Of a DNA stretch of 64,000 nt, positions 55,267 through 63,668 are shown one piece after another; positions within the stretch are counted from its first letter, which is position 1; each line of letters opens with the position of its first letter. Where the stretch lies: positions 1,132,178-1,196,177 of the forward strand of contig NC_021017.1 of the NCBI RefSeq assembly GCF_000210075.1. The letters run 5' to 3'. The DNA comes from Bacteroides xylanisolvens XB1A. GTDB lineage: Bacteria; Bacteroidota; Bacteroidia; Bacteroidales; Bacteroidaceae. The position numbers and the translations under genes were made by a program. A model generated the notes under the pieces. The model was not told the origin of the DNA and searched no databases. It saw only the letters and a program-made list of their open reading frames with translations.

Positions 55267-55671
55267 ATGGAAACGGAAAAGTACACAAATACTATTCATC
55301 TGGGAAGAAAAATTGAACGGGTGCGTCGGCTTCGGGGAATGACTCAAGCGGAACTCGGTGATCTGTTAGGTATAACGAAACAGGCTGTTTCAAAAATAGA
55401 ACAAACAGAGAAGTTTGACGATGAACGATTAGGCGAGATTGCTTCAGCATTAGGCGTTACTGTAGATGGCCTGAAGAATTTTAATGAAGAGACAATCTTG
55501 TATAATACGAATAACTTCTACGAGAATTGCGGTGTTAAAAGTGCTGTCAGTAATACAGGTAATAATCAGACCTTTAATAGTTTTCCTGTTGAACAGGTAA
55601 TTGAGATTTTCGAAAAGCTGTTGGATAAACAAAAGGAGCAATTTGAAACTTTAAAAAAAGAGAAGAAATAA
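55267..55671 (+). CDS. XRE-family helix-turn-helix protein (second of a tandem pair)
   Basis: A 134-residue paralogue of the preceding gene. The HTH lies at about 12-70 (IERVRRLRGMTQAELGDLLGI, KQAVSKIEQTEKFD). The tail VEQVIEIFEKLLDKQKEQ matches the tail of the first copy. Tandem duplication is the likely origin. An out-of-frame stretch that could encode a further coiled tail follows (55674-55838), so this copy may be shortened by a frameshift. Confidence 0.88.
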   Translation: METEKYTNTIHLGRKIERVRRLRGMTQAELGDLLGITKQAVSKIEQTEKFDDERLGEIASALGVTVDGLKNFNEETILYNTNNFYENCGVKSAVSNTGNNQTFNSFPVEQVIEIFEKLLDKQKEQFETLKKEKK

Positions 55672-55685
55672 ATATCTCCAAGATA

Positions 55686-55838
55686 TTGAATTTTATCAGT
55701 CGTAATTATACTCCTGATGCAATGATAGCTGAATTGATTTCTTCAAAAAATAAGGAAATAGATTGGTTGAAAGAAGAAATTAAGTTTTTAAGAGGGGAAA
55801 ATGAAAAATTGCTGCTGATTGTGGGTGAAAAGATATGA
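55686..55838 (+). pseudogene. Out-of-frame coiled-coil tail after the second XRE gene
   Basis: A frame shifted against the upstream gene encodes NYTPDAMIAELISSKNKEID then WLKEEIKFLRGENEKLLLIV and stops at 55838. The charged heptad-like pattern resembles the tails of XRE proteins. It may be the remnant of a third copy or the lost end of the second. A 38-residue product from the ATG at 55722 is possible. Confidence 0.5.
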
Positions 55839-55969
55839 GATGATGTTATCATAATTATGTGATACACTTCTGTCTGTTGTTTATATAGGTAGTTATCACC
55901 TTTATGTTGTAAGCATAACTAAGATCTGATTGAAACTTTATAAATAATATTTTTACTGTAAATGTTGAG

Positions 55970-56016
55970 GTATCCAAACTCTTTTTAATTCAAGGAGTTT
56001 GGATACTATTTTTAAG
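55970..56016 (+). terminator. Intrinsic terminator after the XRE genes
   Basis: A perfect 12-bp stem (GTATCCAAACTC 55970-55981 with 55995-56006), 13-nt loop, followed by TATTTTTAAG. Confidence 0.8.
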
Positions 56017-56126
56017 TTTACTGCATTATGGTGTAGTGTTCATAACACAAAGGCAATTATTTCGGGTGACAAGATAATATCTTTTTCTTTGAAAAAAATA
56101 TCACAAAATTTTATTTGAAGGCTAAT

Positions 56127-56996
56127 TTAGTTATTCTGTGTCCTTATTACTTTTTGTATCATTAGTATGATCCATACAGATATAACAAAGGGAGCGGTTA
56201 AGGTAGTGATACCCAAACTCATTCCTAGAATCTGTAATACGGTGGACAGTAAGACAGAGCATCCTGCCCATACGCCATTTTTCCAGCTCGTTCCTCCTAA
56301 AGCTATGGCACATAATACGCCATTATATCCCATTAGACCGGCATTTAAGTTTGTAGTATCCACTTCAAGTAAAATGGCTAGGGGAATAGGAAGAAGTGCT
56401 CCTAAGATGGTATAGAGACTTGTCTTCCGAGAATTAATCAAAATGCCTATAAGGAAAAATAATCCGGATAGAACTGTATTTCCCTGAAACATGACTTGCC
56501 CTATACCTAAGCAGAAGGCTTGGAAATAATTAATATTCTGTGTGGTATCAATAACCGTATCAGAAACTGGTAGTAGATCTGGTATAAGCCAGCTACAAAC
56601 TCCCAACATTCCCCATACAGCAAGAATGAAAGGAGCAGTAAAGCCAGGGAGCAAACGTTGCTGACTGAAAAAATAGGCAATCCATGTGGAAAGGGCCGAA
56701 GCGATAATCAACATGATTAAACTTCCTACCGATAATTGCAGAAATACGCCAACTGCTATACCTACTAAAGTTCCATTAAATCCGTATAATCCATTTTTAA
56801 TATCATTATGCTTATATCCCGAAAAATAGGCTGTCAGTGTACTTATTATATTACCACAGACTGCTAGTATTCCCATTTGCCATGAGTTTAGAAATATTCC
56901 AATTAGCATTAATAATCCGGATAGCGCATTATTCTGAAACATCACTTGTCCTATTCCACGTCCCAGAATGAGCAATAAATTGTGTATAAAGATCAT
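56127..56996 (-). CDS. Urea transporter family protein
   Basis: A 289-residue membrane protein of the urea transporter (UT) family. It shows the family's internal duplication: the first half has LGRGIGQVMFQNNALSG and GLYGFNGTLVGIAVG, the second LGIGQVMFQGNTVLSG and GLMGYNGVLCAIALGG. About ten hydrophobic segments are present. It forms a passive urea channel in the inner membrane. The start at 56996 is preferred, as the -7 box at 57028-57035 lies downstream of the ATG at 57038 (counting in transcription direction, the ATG would not be transcribed). No urease genes are in the window. Confidence 0.9.
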   Translation of the reverse strand: MIFIHNLLLILGRGIGQVMFQNNALSGLLMLIGIFLNSWQMGILAVCGNIISTLTAYFSGYKHNDIKNGLYGFNGTLVGIAVGVFLQLSVGSLIMLIIASALSTWIAYFFSQQRLLPGFTAPFILAVWGMLGVCSWLIPDLLPVSDTVIDTTQNINYFQAFCLGIGQVMFQGNTVLSGLFFLIGILINSRKTSLYTILGALLPIPLAILLEVDTTNLNAGLMGYNGVLCAIALGGTSWKNGVWAGCSVLLSTVLQILGMSLGITTLTAPFVISVWIILMIQKVIRTQNN

Positions 56997-57027
56997 TTGT
57001 GTAAAATATTGACTGATAAAATGATGA

Positions 57028-57035
57028 CAAAAGTA
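57028..57035 (-). promoter_or_regulatory. -7 box of the urea transporter gene
   Basis: TACTTTTG on the minus strand matches TAnnTTTG. It decides the start codon of the transporter (56996). Confidence 0.55.
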
Positions 57036-57263
57036 CAATCTTCTATTGAAAATAGCAAGATCAAGAGATGTGTAATAAAAGATTGTGAACTTATATGGTA
57101 CTAGTAAAATTTTGGGCTCAGTTGTAATTCTTGGGGGATTTGGTTCAGGACACAGCCATATCCTTAAAAAAAAGATTCATTCCGGTACGGAAATGAACTG
57201 ATCCGTACGGAAAGAAATTAAATAATATAGTTTAGATTTTTCTCTACTGTATAAACAATCTAT

Positions 57264-57349
57264 CTGAGACCCGGGTCTCAGCATCTATGACACCCGGGTC
57301 TCAAGTATGCCAACACCCGGGTGTTAGTACCATTGAGACCCGGGTGTCA
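57264..57349. repeat. Array of four CCCGGG-centred palindromes with a 23-bp period
   Basis: The centres CCCGGG stand at 57270, 57293, 57316 and 57339, exactly 23 bp apart. Units are TGAGACCCGGGTCTCA, TGACACCCGGGTCTCA, CAACACCCGGGTGTTA and TGAGACCCGGGTGTCA. The left arm of unit 2 (TGACACCC) is a perfect match for the right arm of unit 4 (GGGTGTCA), so units could also pair with each other. It lies within the decayed IS region. Confidence 0.85.
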
Positions 57350-57504
57350 GATAGAACTCTATTACTAAGCGTTTTTTCTTTGTTACTAGAGTAAATAAAA
57401 TTCCGATGCATCTAATATTTATTCAAAACTGTGCGGAATGAATCTATTTTTAAGGATGTGATTGCCCTGAATTAAATCCCCCAAATTTTCAGACTGAGCC
57501 AATT

Positions 57505-57642
57505 TTGAACTTCTTTGTGAACAGGAGTACAAATGCAGCAGCAGAAGCATTTAATGCTAAAATCAAAGCATTTAGGGCATCATTTAGAGGAGTAGTGGAT
57601 ATGAGCTTCTTCCTTTTTAGGCTAGCAAAAGTATATGCATGA
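57505..57642 (+). pseudogene. C-terminal transposase fragment
   Basis: The plus-strand frame reads FFVNRSTNAAAEAFNAKIKA, then FRASFRGVVDMSFFLFRLAK and VYA with a TGA. This matches the C terminus of DDE transposases of the ISL3/ISAon1-like group (STNAAAESFNAKIKAFR as I recall it). Everything upstream of this is missing. The right end of the element follows the stop after about 20 bp. Confidence 0.7.
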
Positions 57643-57724
57643 AGGGAATTGACAAAACTTAATCCCCCAAGAATTACAACTGAGCCCTTGAAACGGCTAT
57701 TTTCTGCTATCTGCCAGAAAAAAG

Positions 57725-57757
57725 AAATCCCCGATAACGCTTGATTATCAGGGATTT
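57725..57757 (-). terminator. Terminator of tRNA-Lys
   Basis: AAATCCCCGATAA (57725-57737) pairs with TTATCAGGGATTT (57745-57757) with one G-T pair. On the minus strand the stem is followed by TCTTTTTT. Confidence 0.75.
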
Positions 57758-57782
57758 GCTTGACTTTTTCTTTTGTTTTCAG

Positions 57783-57855
57783 TGATCCGCCTGGGGCTCG
57801 AACCCAGGACCCCAACATTAAAAGTGTTGTGCTCTACCTGCTGAGCTAGCGAATC
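57783..57855 (-). tRNA. tRNA-Lys (anticodon TTT)
   Basis: On the minus strand the acceptor GATTCGC (57849-57855) pairs with GCGGATC (57784-57790, with a T-G pair). The D stem GCTC/GAGC, anticodon loop CTTTTAA, and T arm CTGGG-TTCGAGC-CCCAG are all present. The CCA end is not encoded. It stands alone, 40 bp from a terminator. Confidence 0.97.
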
Positions 57856-57949
57856 AATCCTTATTTGCGAATCAGTTATTTCCTGATTGCGGGTGCAAAG
57901 GTAGTTACTTTTATTTAATTTGCAAGCATTCCGTAGAAAAAAGTTTCAA

Positions 57950-59083
57950 TTATTTTTCCTCGTTATGGCTTGTTTCTTGATTATCAGTAGTTTCGGCTTC
58001 ATCATATTTTATCTTTTCTTTGTTGATAATAAAGCGTTGGTAGTAGGAGAGCATTAAAGTTGTTAGTGGTAAGGCGATGATCATGCCGAGCATTCCCATT
58101 AATGAACCCCAGATGGAAAGAGATAAAAGGATGATGGCAGGATTCAGTCCGGTAATCTTTCCCATGATTTTGGGGACAAGGAAGGTATCCTGTATGATTT
58201 GTACGATTGCAAAGACAGCTAATGCACATGCAATGATAATCCAGAAGTTCTGTCCGGTGTCGGCAGCTTTGAGGATTGCTAATAAAATAGTGGGAAGGAA
58301 GCCGATGATTTGCAAGTAGGGAACCATATTCAATGCTCCGATGAAAAGTCCCAAAGCAATAGCCATGGGGAAATCGATAATCAGGAAACCAATGCTGAAA
58401 AGAATACCTACGCAGAAAGCAACCAAGGCCTGTCCACGGAAATATCTGTTCATACCATCCTGTACGTCGTGAACCAGATTGGAGGCAAACGTACGGTATT
58501 TATTGGGTAGCAGATGCAACCATCCTTCAGCTATCGCTTCGTAATCCAATAATATAAAGATTACATATAATAATATAATGAAGGAGGCAAGAATGCTGAA
58601 TAGAATGTTGAGAGATTCTGCAAGCAAAGTCCACACTCTGGGGACGGTATCCTTGATTGCCGCCAGGATATTCTCTTCACTTAATACACGGTTCAGTGCT
58701 TGAAGATCGATATTTTCGTGGATAAATTCAGAAAGACTCTTAGGTACATTGTTTCCGGCTCCATTGGTGAGGTAAGTCACCAGCAAGTCGTTCATTCTGC
58801 CTATTTCCGAAATCATCGGCGGCACTAATAGGTAGAATAAAGTGACTCCGATAACCGTAATAAGGAATAAGGAACAGAAGATGGAAATAATGCGGCTTTT
58901 CAATCGTAGCTTATACTGGAAGAATTTGACTAGCGGATAGACCATATAAGCTATCAGCCATGCAATAAAGAAAGGTAATAACACTCCGCTAAGGCGTTCT
59001 ACAAGCATTAATATTCCTACAACTAACACACATCCGATAGAACCGCGTATAAAACTGTCGAATGTTATCTTTTTCCTTTCCAT
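57950..59083 (-). CDS. AI-2E family transporter (PerM-like)
   Basis: A 377-residue membrane protein with about eight hydrophobic segments. The family's IALGLFIGALNMVPYLQIIG near 245 and GLNPAIILLSLSIWGSLMGM near 310 are present. Members include the autoinducer-2 exporter TqsA and Na+/H+ antiporter-like proteins, so the substrate is not settled. Thymidine kinase lies 21 bp upstream on the same strand, suggesting cotranscription. Confidence 0.9.
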   Translation of the reverse strand: MERKKITFDSFIRGSIGCVLVVGILMLVERLSGVLLPFFIAWLIAYMVYPLVKFFQYKLRLKSRIISIFCSLFLITVIGVTLFYLLVPPMISEIGRMNDLLVTYLTNGAGNNVPKSLSEFIHENIDLQALNRVLSEENILAAIKDTVPRVWTLLAESLNILFSILASFIILLYVIFILLDYEAIAEGWLHLLPNKYRTFASNLVHDVQDGMNRYFRGQALVAFCVGILFSIGFLIIDFPMAIALGLFIGALNMVPYLQIIGFLPTILLAILKAADTGQNFWIIIACALAVFAIVQIIQDTFLVPKIMGKITGLNPAIILLSLSIWGSLMGMLGMIIALPLTTLMLSYYQRFIINKEKIKYDEAETTDNQETSHNEEK

Positions 59084-59104
59084 AATCTTTTTCTTTTATA
59101 GAGT

Positions 59105-59704
59105 TTATACTTTCTGCTCATCTTCCCCTCGTGCGCGGAGATAACATTCCCTGCACAGAGGCTCGTATTCGGCTGTTTCGCCTAAAAGAACCTGTTTCTC
59201 ATTCTTGACAGTACGATGTGAGAAAGAAGCCAGCTGGCCACATTTCACACAGATTGCATGAACTTTGGAGACTTCATCGGCAATGGCGCACAATTGCGGC
59301 ATTGGTCCGAACGGATTTCCTTTGAAGTCCATATCCAACCCTGCAATGATAACACGGATTCCATTATTGGCGAGCTGGTTGCATACATCAATCAAACCAC
59401 TGTCGAAGAACTGTGCTTCGTCAATGCCTACTACATCTATCTCGGAAGTAAAGAGTAGGATACTGGCTGACGAATCGATGGGAGTGGAGGCGATAGAATG
59501 GCTGTCGTGAGAGACTACATCTTCTTCTGAATAACGGGTGTCGATAGCCGGTTTGAATATCTCTACACGTTGTTTCGCAAATTTCGCTCTCTTCATTCTA
59601 CGAATCAATTCCTCTGTTTTTCCGGAGAACATGGAACCGCAGATTACTTCGATCCGGCCTCTTCTTCTAGTCTCCTGTATGTGGTCTTCTGAAAATAATA
59701 CCAT
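59105..59704 (-). CDS. tdk: Thymidine kinase
   Basis: A 199-residue type II thymidine kinase. The P-loop is GSMFSGKT at 23-30, the Walker B-like [11 protein letters not shown] near 91, and the C-terminal zinc site includes the CVKCGQ and CREC pairs. Phosphorylates thymidine in the salvage pathway. Length and motifs are those of the bacterial family. First gene of a probable pair with the AI-2E transporter gene. Confidence 0.96.
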   Translation of the reverse strand: MVLFSEDHIQETRRRGRIEVICGSMFSGKTEELIRRMKRAKFAKQRVEIFKPAIDTRYSEEDVVSHDSHSIASTPIDSSASILLFTSEIDVVGIDEAQFFDSGLIDVCNQLANNGIRVIIAGLDMDFKGNPFGPMPQLCAIADEVSKVHAICVKCGQLASFSHRTVKNEKQVLLGETAEYEPLCRECYLRARGEDEQKV

Positions 59705-59844
59705 GAGATTTTGTGTTTTCTTGATTAAGTAAATATGTGGACAAAGGTAAGCAATTCAATGTGCAAGAACTGTTAAATTATCCATTATTTTAAGTTATTG
59801 CATAAATTATTCCTACATTCGCACCGTATAAACAATGGACTGAC

Positions 59845-60588
59845 ATGAAACAGAAGCTATTAACAGATATTGAGTTGGATGTTCATGAGTTGAAGTATCT
59901 CATGGATTCATTTACCAAGGAGCCGACTCCGACTTTGTCTGAACTGTTGAAGCGGAGCATTACACGGATGCAGGGACGTTTGGATGAACTGCAGCAGGAG
60001 GTGGATGCTGTTCAGGTAATTTCTCCGTCAGCTGTGGAAGAGACAGCGGAAGAGGAGGATGAAGTTGCCGGGTCTGAAGAGGATTCCCCCGTGATTATAC
60101 AATCTCTCGAATCGGTTGTTGTGAAAGAAGATGAGGAAGGAGAAGCCATTGTTGCGGAAGAGAAACCTGTCGTAATAGCGGCAGCTGCAGAGACAGCAGC
60201 AGAAGCAGCAGCAGCAGCAGAAGAAGAAGAAGAAGAAGAAGAAGAAGAAGAAGAAGGGAAAAAAGAGGAACCGGCAATTGTTGAGGAACCTGTCGTTGAA
60301 ACTGTTGTGAAAGAGGAAGAACCTAAATCGGCTGTGTTGGGAGAAAGTCTCAAACTGTCTGCTGGCTTGCGACATGCTATCAGCTTGAATGATTCTTTCC
60401 GTTTTTCTCGTGAACTGTTCGGAGGCGACACTGATTTGATGAATCGGGTTATCGAACAGATATCAGTAATGAGTTCCTACAAGACTGCAGTCGCATTTCT
60501 GTCCTCGAAAGTCGAATTGAATGAAGAAAAGGAGGCGGTGAACGACTTTCTGGAACTACTAAAGAAATTTTTTAATCAATCAGCATAA
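59845..60588 (+). CDS. Acidic repeat protein of unknown function
   Basis: A 247-residue, strongly acidic, low-complexity protein. Residues 1-55 are helical (MKQKLLTDIELDVHELKYLM). The middle (about 60-165) is rich in Glu, Ala and Val and contains a run of twelve Glu from GAA codons. The C-terminal 75 residues (SLKLSAGLRHAISLNDSFRF, then RELFGGDTDLMNR) look folded and resemble proteins that follow in Bacteroidetes beside rsmI. No signal peptide. It is divergent from tdk and precedes rsmI by 12 bp. Confidence 0.75.
   Translation: MKQKLLTDIELDVHELKYLMDSFTKEPTPTLSELLKRSITRMQGRLDELQQEVDAVQVISPSAVEETAEEEDEVAGSEEDSPVIIQSLESVVVKEDEEGEAIVAEEKPVVIAAAAETAAEAAAAAEEEEEEEEEEEEGKKEEPAIVEEPVVETVVKEEEPKSAVLGESLKLSAGLRHAISLNDSFRFSRELFGGDTDLMNRVIEQISVMSSYKTAVAFLSSKVELNEEKEAVNDFLELLKKFFNQSA
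60179..60255 (+). repeat. Trinucleotide repeat (GCA then GAA) inside a gene
   Basis: Imperfect GCA repeats (60179-60219) run into twelve consecutive GAA codons (60220-60255). The unit is three bases, so changes in number keep the reading frame but change the length of the acidic tract. Confidence 0.85.
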
Positions 60589-60600
60589 AACAAAAACAAG

Positions 60601-61275
60601 ATGGGAAAGCTATATGTGGTGCCTACGCCGGTAGGGAATCTGGAGGACATGACTTTTCGGGCTATCAAAGTCCTGAAAGAGGTCGATCTGATTTTGGCGG
60701 AGGATACACGTACTTCCGGTATTTTGCTGAAACACTTTGAAATAAAGAATGCAATGCAATCTCACCACAAATTTAATGAACATAAAACGGTGGAAAGTGT
60801 TGTTAATAGAATAAAGGCAGGTGAAACGGTGGCACTAATTTCGGATGCCGGAACGCCTGGAATTTCCGATCCCGGATTTCTGGTTGTTCGTGAGTGTGTA
60901 CGCAACGGCATTGAAGTGCAGTGCTTGCCGGGAGCAACCGCTTTTGTTCCGGCACTCGTTGCATCGGGATTGCCGAACGAGAAGTTCTGCTTCGAGGGGT
61001 TTCTCCCCCAGAAGAAAGGACGGCAGACACGACTGAAGACATTGGCGGAAGAGCACCGTACGATGGTGTTTTATGAATCACCCCACCGTCTGTTGAAGAC
61101 GTTAACACAGTTTGCCGAATATTTCGGTGCTGAACGTCAGGCAACCGTGTCGCGTGAAATATCCAAGCTCCACGAAGAAACAGTTCGGGGCAGTTTGGCT
61201 GAATTGATAGAACACTTTACCGCTACCGAACCCCGGGGCGAGATTGTGATAGTATTAGCAGGAATAGATGATTAA
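60601..61275 (+). CDS. rsmI: 16S rRNA (cytidine(1402)-2'-O)-methyltransferase
   Basis: A 224-residue tetrapyrrole-methylase-fold enzyme that methylates the ribose of C1402 in 16S rRNA. Conserved parts are LYVVPTPVGNLEDMTFRAI at the N terminus, LAEDTRTSGILLKHF near 31, ALISDAGTPGISDPGFLVV near 78 and FYESPHRL near 157. The GNL and GTPGISDPG motifs bind S-adenosylmethionine. The acidic-repeat gene lies just upstream and the lipoprotein gene follows after 33 bp. Confidence 0.96.
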   Translation: MGKLYVVPTPVGNLEDMTFRAIKVLKEVDLILAEDTRTSGILLKHFEIKNAMQSHHKFNEHKTVESVVNRIKAGETVALISDAGTPGISDPGFLVVRECVRNGIEVQCLPGATAFVPALVASGLPNEKFCFEGFLPQKKGRQTRLKTLAEEHRTMVFYESPHRLLKTLTQFAEYFGAERQATVSREISKLHEETVRGSLAELIEHFTATEPRGEIVIVLAGIDD

Positions 61276-61308
61276 ATAATTTCATTAAAAAACGTAAAAC
61301 GTAAACGT

Positions 61309-62166
61309 ATGAAAAAGTTAGCTGTTTTATTTGTATGCGTAGCCATGTTAGCTTCGTGTGATAGCTTTAAAGGTGGAAGTAAAGACCTGAAAGCTGAAAA
61401 TGATTCTCTTTTGATGGAACTGAACCAGCGCAATGCTGAACTGGATGATATGATGGGTACTTTCAATGAAGTTCAGGAAGGTTTCCGTAAGATCAATGCT
61501 GCCGAAAGTCGTGTTGACTTGCAACGTGGAACCATCACTGAAAACTCTGCCAGCGCCAAGCAACAGATTGCTTCTGACATCGAATTCATCTCTAAACAGA
61601 TGGAAGAAAACAAAGCGCAGATTGCAAAGTTGCAGGCACAGTTGAAGAACAGCAATTACAATTCTGCACAGATGAAAAAAGCTGTTGCTGCTTTGACTGC
61701 TGAATTGAACGCTAAACAACAACGTATCGAAGAACTTCAAACAGAACTGGCTTCCAAGAATATCCGTATCCAGGAATTGGATGCTGCTGTCAGCGACTTG
61801 TCTGCTGCTAAAGAAACGTTGGCTGCAGAAAACGAAGCGAAAGCTAAAACCGTTGCTGAACAGGAAAAGAGCTTGAATGCTGCCTGGTTCGTATTCGGTA
61901 CTAAATCTGAATTGAAAGCTCAAAAGATTCTTCAGAGCGGAGATGTATTGAAGAGCGCTGATTTCAATAAGGATTATTTCACTCAAATCGATATCCGTAC
62001 AACCAAAGAAATCAAGTTGTACTCTAAACGTGCTGAGTTACTGACTACTCATCCGTCCGGTTCTTATGAATTGGTAAAAGATGACAAAGGCCAGTTGACA
62101 TTGAAGATTACTAATCCTACTGAATTCTGGAGTGTATCCAGATACTTGGTTATTCAAGTAAAATAA
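61309..62166 (+). CDS. Coiled-coil lipoprotein
   Basis: A 285-residue exported lipoprotein. The lipobox is LASC with Cys at about 16. Residues 25-190 form a long coiled coil rich in Gln, Lys, Glu and Ala (LMELNQRNAELDDMMG, QLKNSNYNSAQMKKAV). The C-terminal part (about 195-285) is a folded domain with AAWFVFGTKSELKAQKIL near 196 and a late NPTEFWSVSRYLVIQVK. Anchored to a membrane from the periplasmic side. Function unknown. Confidence 0.85.
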   Translation: MKKLAVLFVCVAMLASCDSFKGGSKDLKAENDSLLMELNQRNAELDDMMGTFNEVQEGFRKINAAESRVDLQRGTITENSASAKQQIASDIEFISKQMEENKAQIAKLQAQLKNSNYNSAQMKKAVAALTAELNAKQQRIEELQTELASKNIRIQELDAAVSDLSAAKETLAAENEAKAKTVAEQEKSLNAAWFVFGTKSELKAQKILQSGDVLKSADFNKDYFTQIDIRTTKEIKLYSKRAELLTTHPSGSYELVKDDKGQLTLKITNPTEFWSVSRYLVIQVK

Positions 62167-62188
62167 GGTAGACATCCCTTTTTGAATT

Positions 62189-62237
62189 GCCAATGTGCTG
62201 ATTCCTGGATTCAAGAAATTAGCACATTGGCTTTTTT
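62189..62237 (+). terminator. Intrinsic terminator after the lipoprotein gene
   Basis: A perfect 11-bp stem (62189-62199 with 62221-62231) with a 21-nt loop is followed by six T. Confidence 0.85.
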
Positions 62238-62263
62238 GTTTCTTATTATACGCATAACTACTG

Positions 62264-62956
62264 ATGAAATATAAAAATCTTTTTTTTGATCTTGATGATA
62301 CCATCTGGGCTTTCTCTCAAAATGCCCGTGATACTTTTGAAGAAGTATATCAGAAATATTCATTCGACCGTTATTTTGATTCGTTCGATCATTATTATAC
62401 CCTTTATCAGCAAAGAAATACCGAACTTTGGATTGAGTACGGCGAAGGAAAAATAACGAAAGATGAATTGAACCGTCAACGTTTCTTTTATCCTTTACAG
62501 GCTGTGGGAGTGGAAGATGAAGCGCTTGCCGAACAGTTCTCGAAAGATTTTTTCGCGATTATTCCCACTAAAAGTACTTTGATGCCTCATGCAAAGGAGG
62601 TATTGGAATATCTTGCTCCTAAATATAACCTCTATATCCTTTCCAATGGATTCCGTGAATTGCAATCATGCAAGATGCGGTCGGCAGGAGTGGACGGGTA
62701 TTTCAAAAAAGTGATTCTTTCGGAAGATCTCGGAGTGTTGAAGCCTTGGCCGGCAATATTTAATTTTGCCTTGTCTGCCACTCAATCCGAATTGCGCGAA
62801 TCCTTGATGATTGGTGACAGTTGGGAAGCGGATATAACCGGAGCGCACGGAGTAGGGATGCATCAGGCTTTTTACAATGTGACGGAACGGACTACTTTCC
62901 CTTTTCTTCCCACTTATCACATACATTCCTTGAAAGAATTAATGGATTTATTATAG
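62264..62956 (+). CDS. YjjG-family HAD phosphatase (noncanonical pyrimidine nucleotidase)
   Basis: A 230-residue HAD hydrolase. Motif I is FFDLDDTIWAF near 7 with the nucleophile Asp, motif II YILSNGF near 126, motif III Lys near 153 and motif IV MIGDSWEADITGA near 187. YjjG-type enzymes remove noncanonical pyrimidine nucleotides such as those of 5-fluorouracil. The cap domain is helical, as expected. Stand-alone gene after a terminator. Confidence 0.9.
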   Translation: MKYKNLFFDLDDTIWAFSQNARDTFEEVYQKYSFDRYFDSFDHYYTLYQQRNTELWIEYGEGKITKDELNRQRFFYPLQAVGVEDEALAEQFSKDFFAIIPTKSTLMPHAKEVLEYLAPKYNLYILSNGFRELQSCKMRSAGVDGYFKKVILSEDLGVLKPWPAIFNFALSATQSELRESLMIGDSWEADITGAHGVGMHQAFYNVTERTTFPFLPTYHIHSLKELMDLL

Positions 62957-63017
62957 GTTTTCTGGATTAAGTCGTATTTTTGTTGCGTTTTAATTTTGCA
63001 TAAAATACGATATAATC

Positions 63018-63668
63018 ATGGATAGTACGCTTCTGCCTTTTGCCTTACTTTGTTTCACTTCATTCTTTACATTGACCAACCCATTGGGAACGATGCCTGT
63101 CTTCCTTACCATGACTCATGGTATGACGGATAAGGAACGTCAGTCTATCGTACGTCGCGCCACCATTGTGTCGTTTATTACAATAATGGTATTTGTCTTT
63201 GCCGGGCAGTTTCTTTTTAAGTTTTTCGGTATTTCTACCAATGGCTTCCGTATTGCCGGTGGGGTGATTATCTTCAAGATCGGCTTTGATATGCTTCAAG
63301 CCCGTTATACACCAATGAAACTGAAAGATGAAGAAATCAAAACGTATGCGGATGATATCTCCATTACTCCTCTCGGCATTCCTATGTTATGCGGTCCCGG
63401 AGCGATTGCCAATGCTATTGTCTTGATGCAGGATGCACATTCTTATGAAATGAAGGGAATTTTGATCGGCACTATTGCCCTGATTTATCTGCTGACTTTC
63501 TTTATTCTTCGTGCTTCTACGAAATTGGTAAACGTATTGGGCGAGACGGGAAACAATGTAATGATGCGCCTCATGGGATTGATTCTGATGGTAATTGCGG
63601 TGGAATGTTTCGTCAGCGGATTGAAACCGATTTTGGTGGATATTGTGAGAGAGGGGATGCTTCCTTGA
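63018..63668 (+). CDS. MarC family integral membrane protein
   Basis: A 216-residue protein with six hydrophobic segments and the MarC/YchE signature (FFTLTNPLGTMPVFLTMTHG near 15, SITPLGIPMLCGPGAIANA near 116). The family's transport role is not known; the multiple-antibiotic link suggested by the name is not supported in general. -7-like boxes lie at 62975-62982 and 62991-62998. Confidence 0.92.
   Translation: MDSTLLPFALLCFTSFFTLTNPLGTMPVFLTMTHGMTDKERQSIVRRATIVSFITIMVFVFAGQFLFKFFGISTNGFRIAGGVIIFKIGFDMLQARYTPMKLKDEEIKTYADDISITPLGIPMLCGPGAIANAIVLMQDAHSYEMKGILIGTIALIYLLTFFILRASTKLVNVLGETGNNVMMRLMGLILMVIAVECFVSGLKPILVDIVREGMLP

Larger units (their letters stand above)
57115..57690. mobile_element. 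Decayed insertion sequence with a nested inverted copy of its left end
   Basis: The left end (57115-57141, GGGCTCAGTTGTAATTCTTG and on to GGGGGATT) is an exact inverted match of the right end (57661-57687). A third, diverged copy lies inverted at about 57473-57500. The left end continues for some 75 bp (to about 57190: TCCTTAAAAA, GATTCATTCCG), and this stretch also matches the inverted piece at 57432-57500. Between the latter and the right end lies a transposase fragment. The layout suggests an IS whose left part was replaced by an internal inverted copy, like a MITE. Confidence 0.7.

Noticed and set aside
57489..57818. A 109-codon open frame on the minus strand
   Set aside because: It runs through tRNA-Lys, its terminator and the complement of the transposase fragment, so it is not a gene.
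60012..60431. Serine-rich frame antisense to the acidic repeat protein
   Set aside because: It is the complement of GAA/GCA repeats and has no start signals or recognisable domain.
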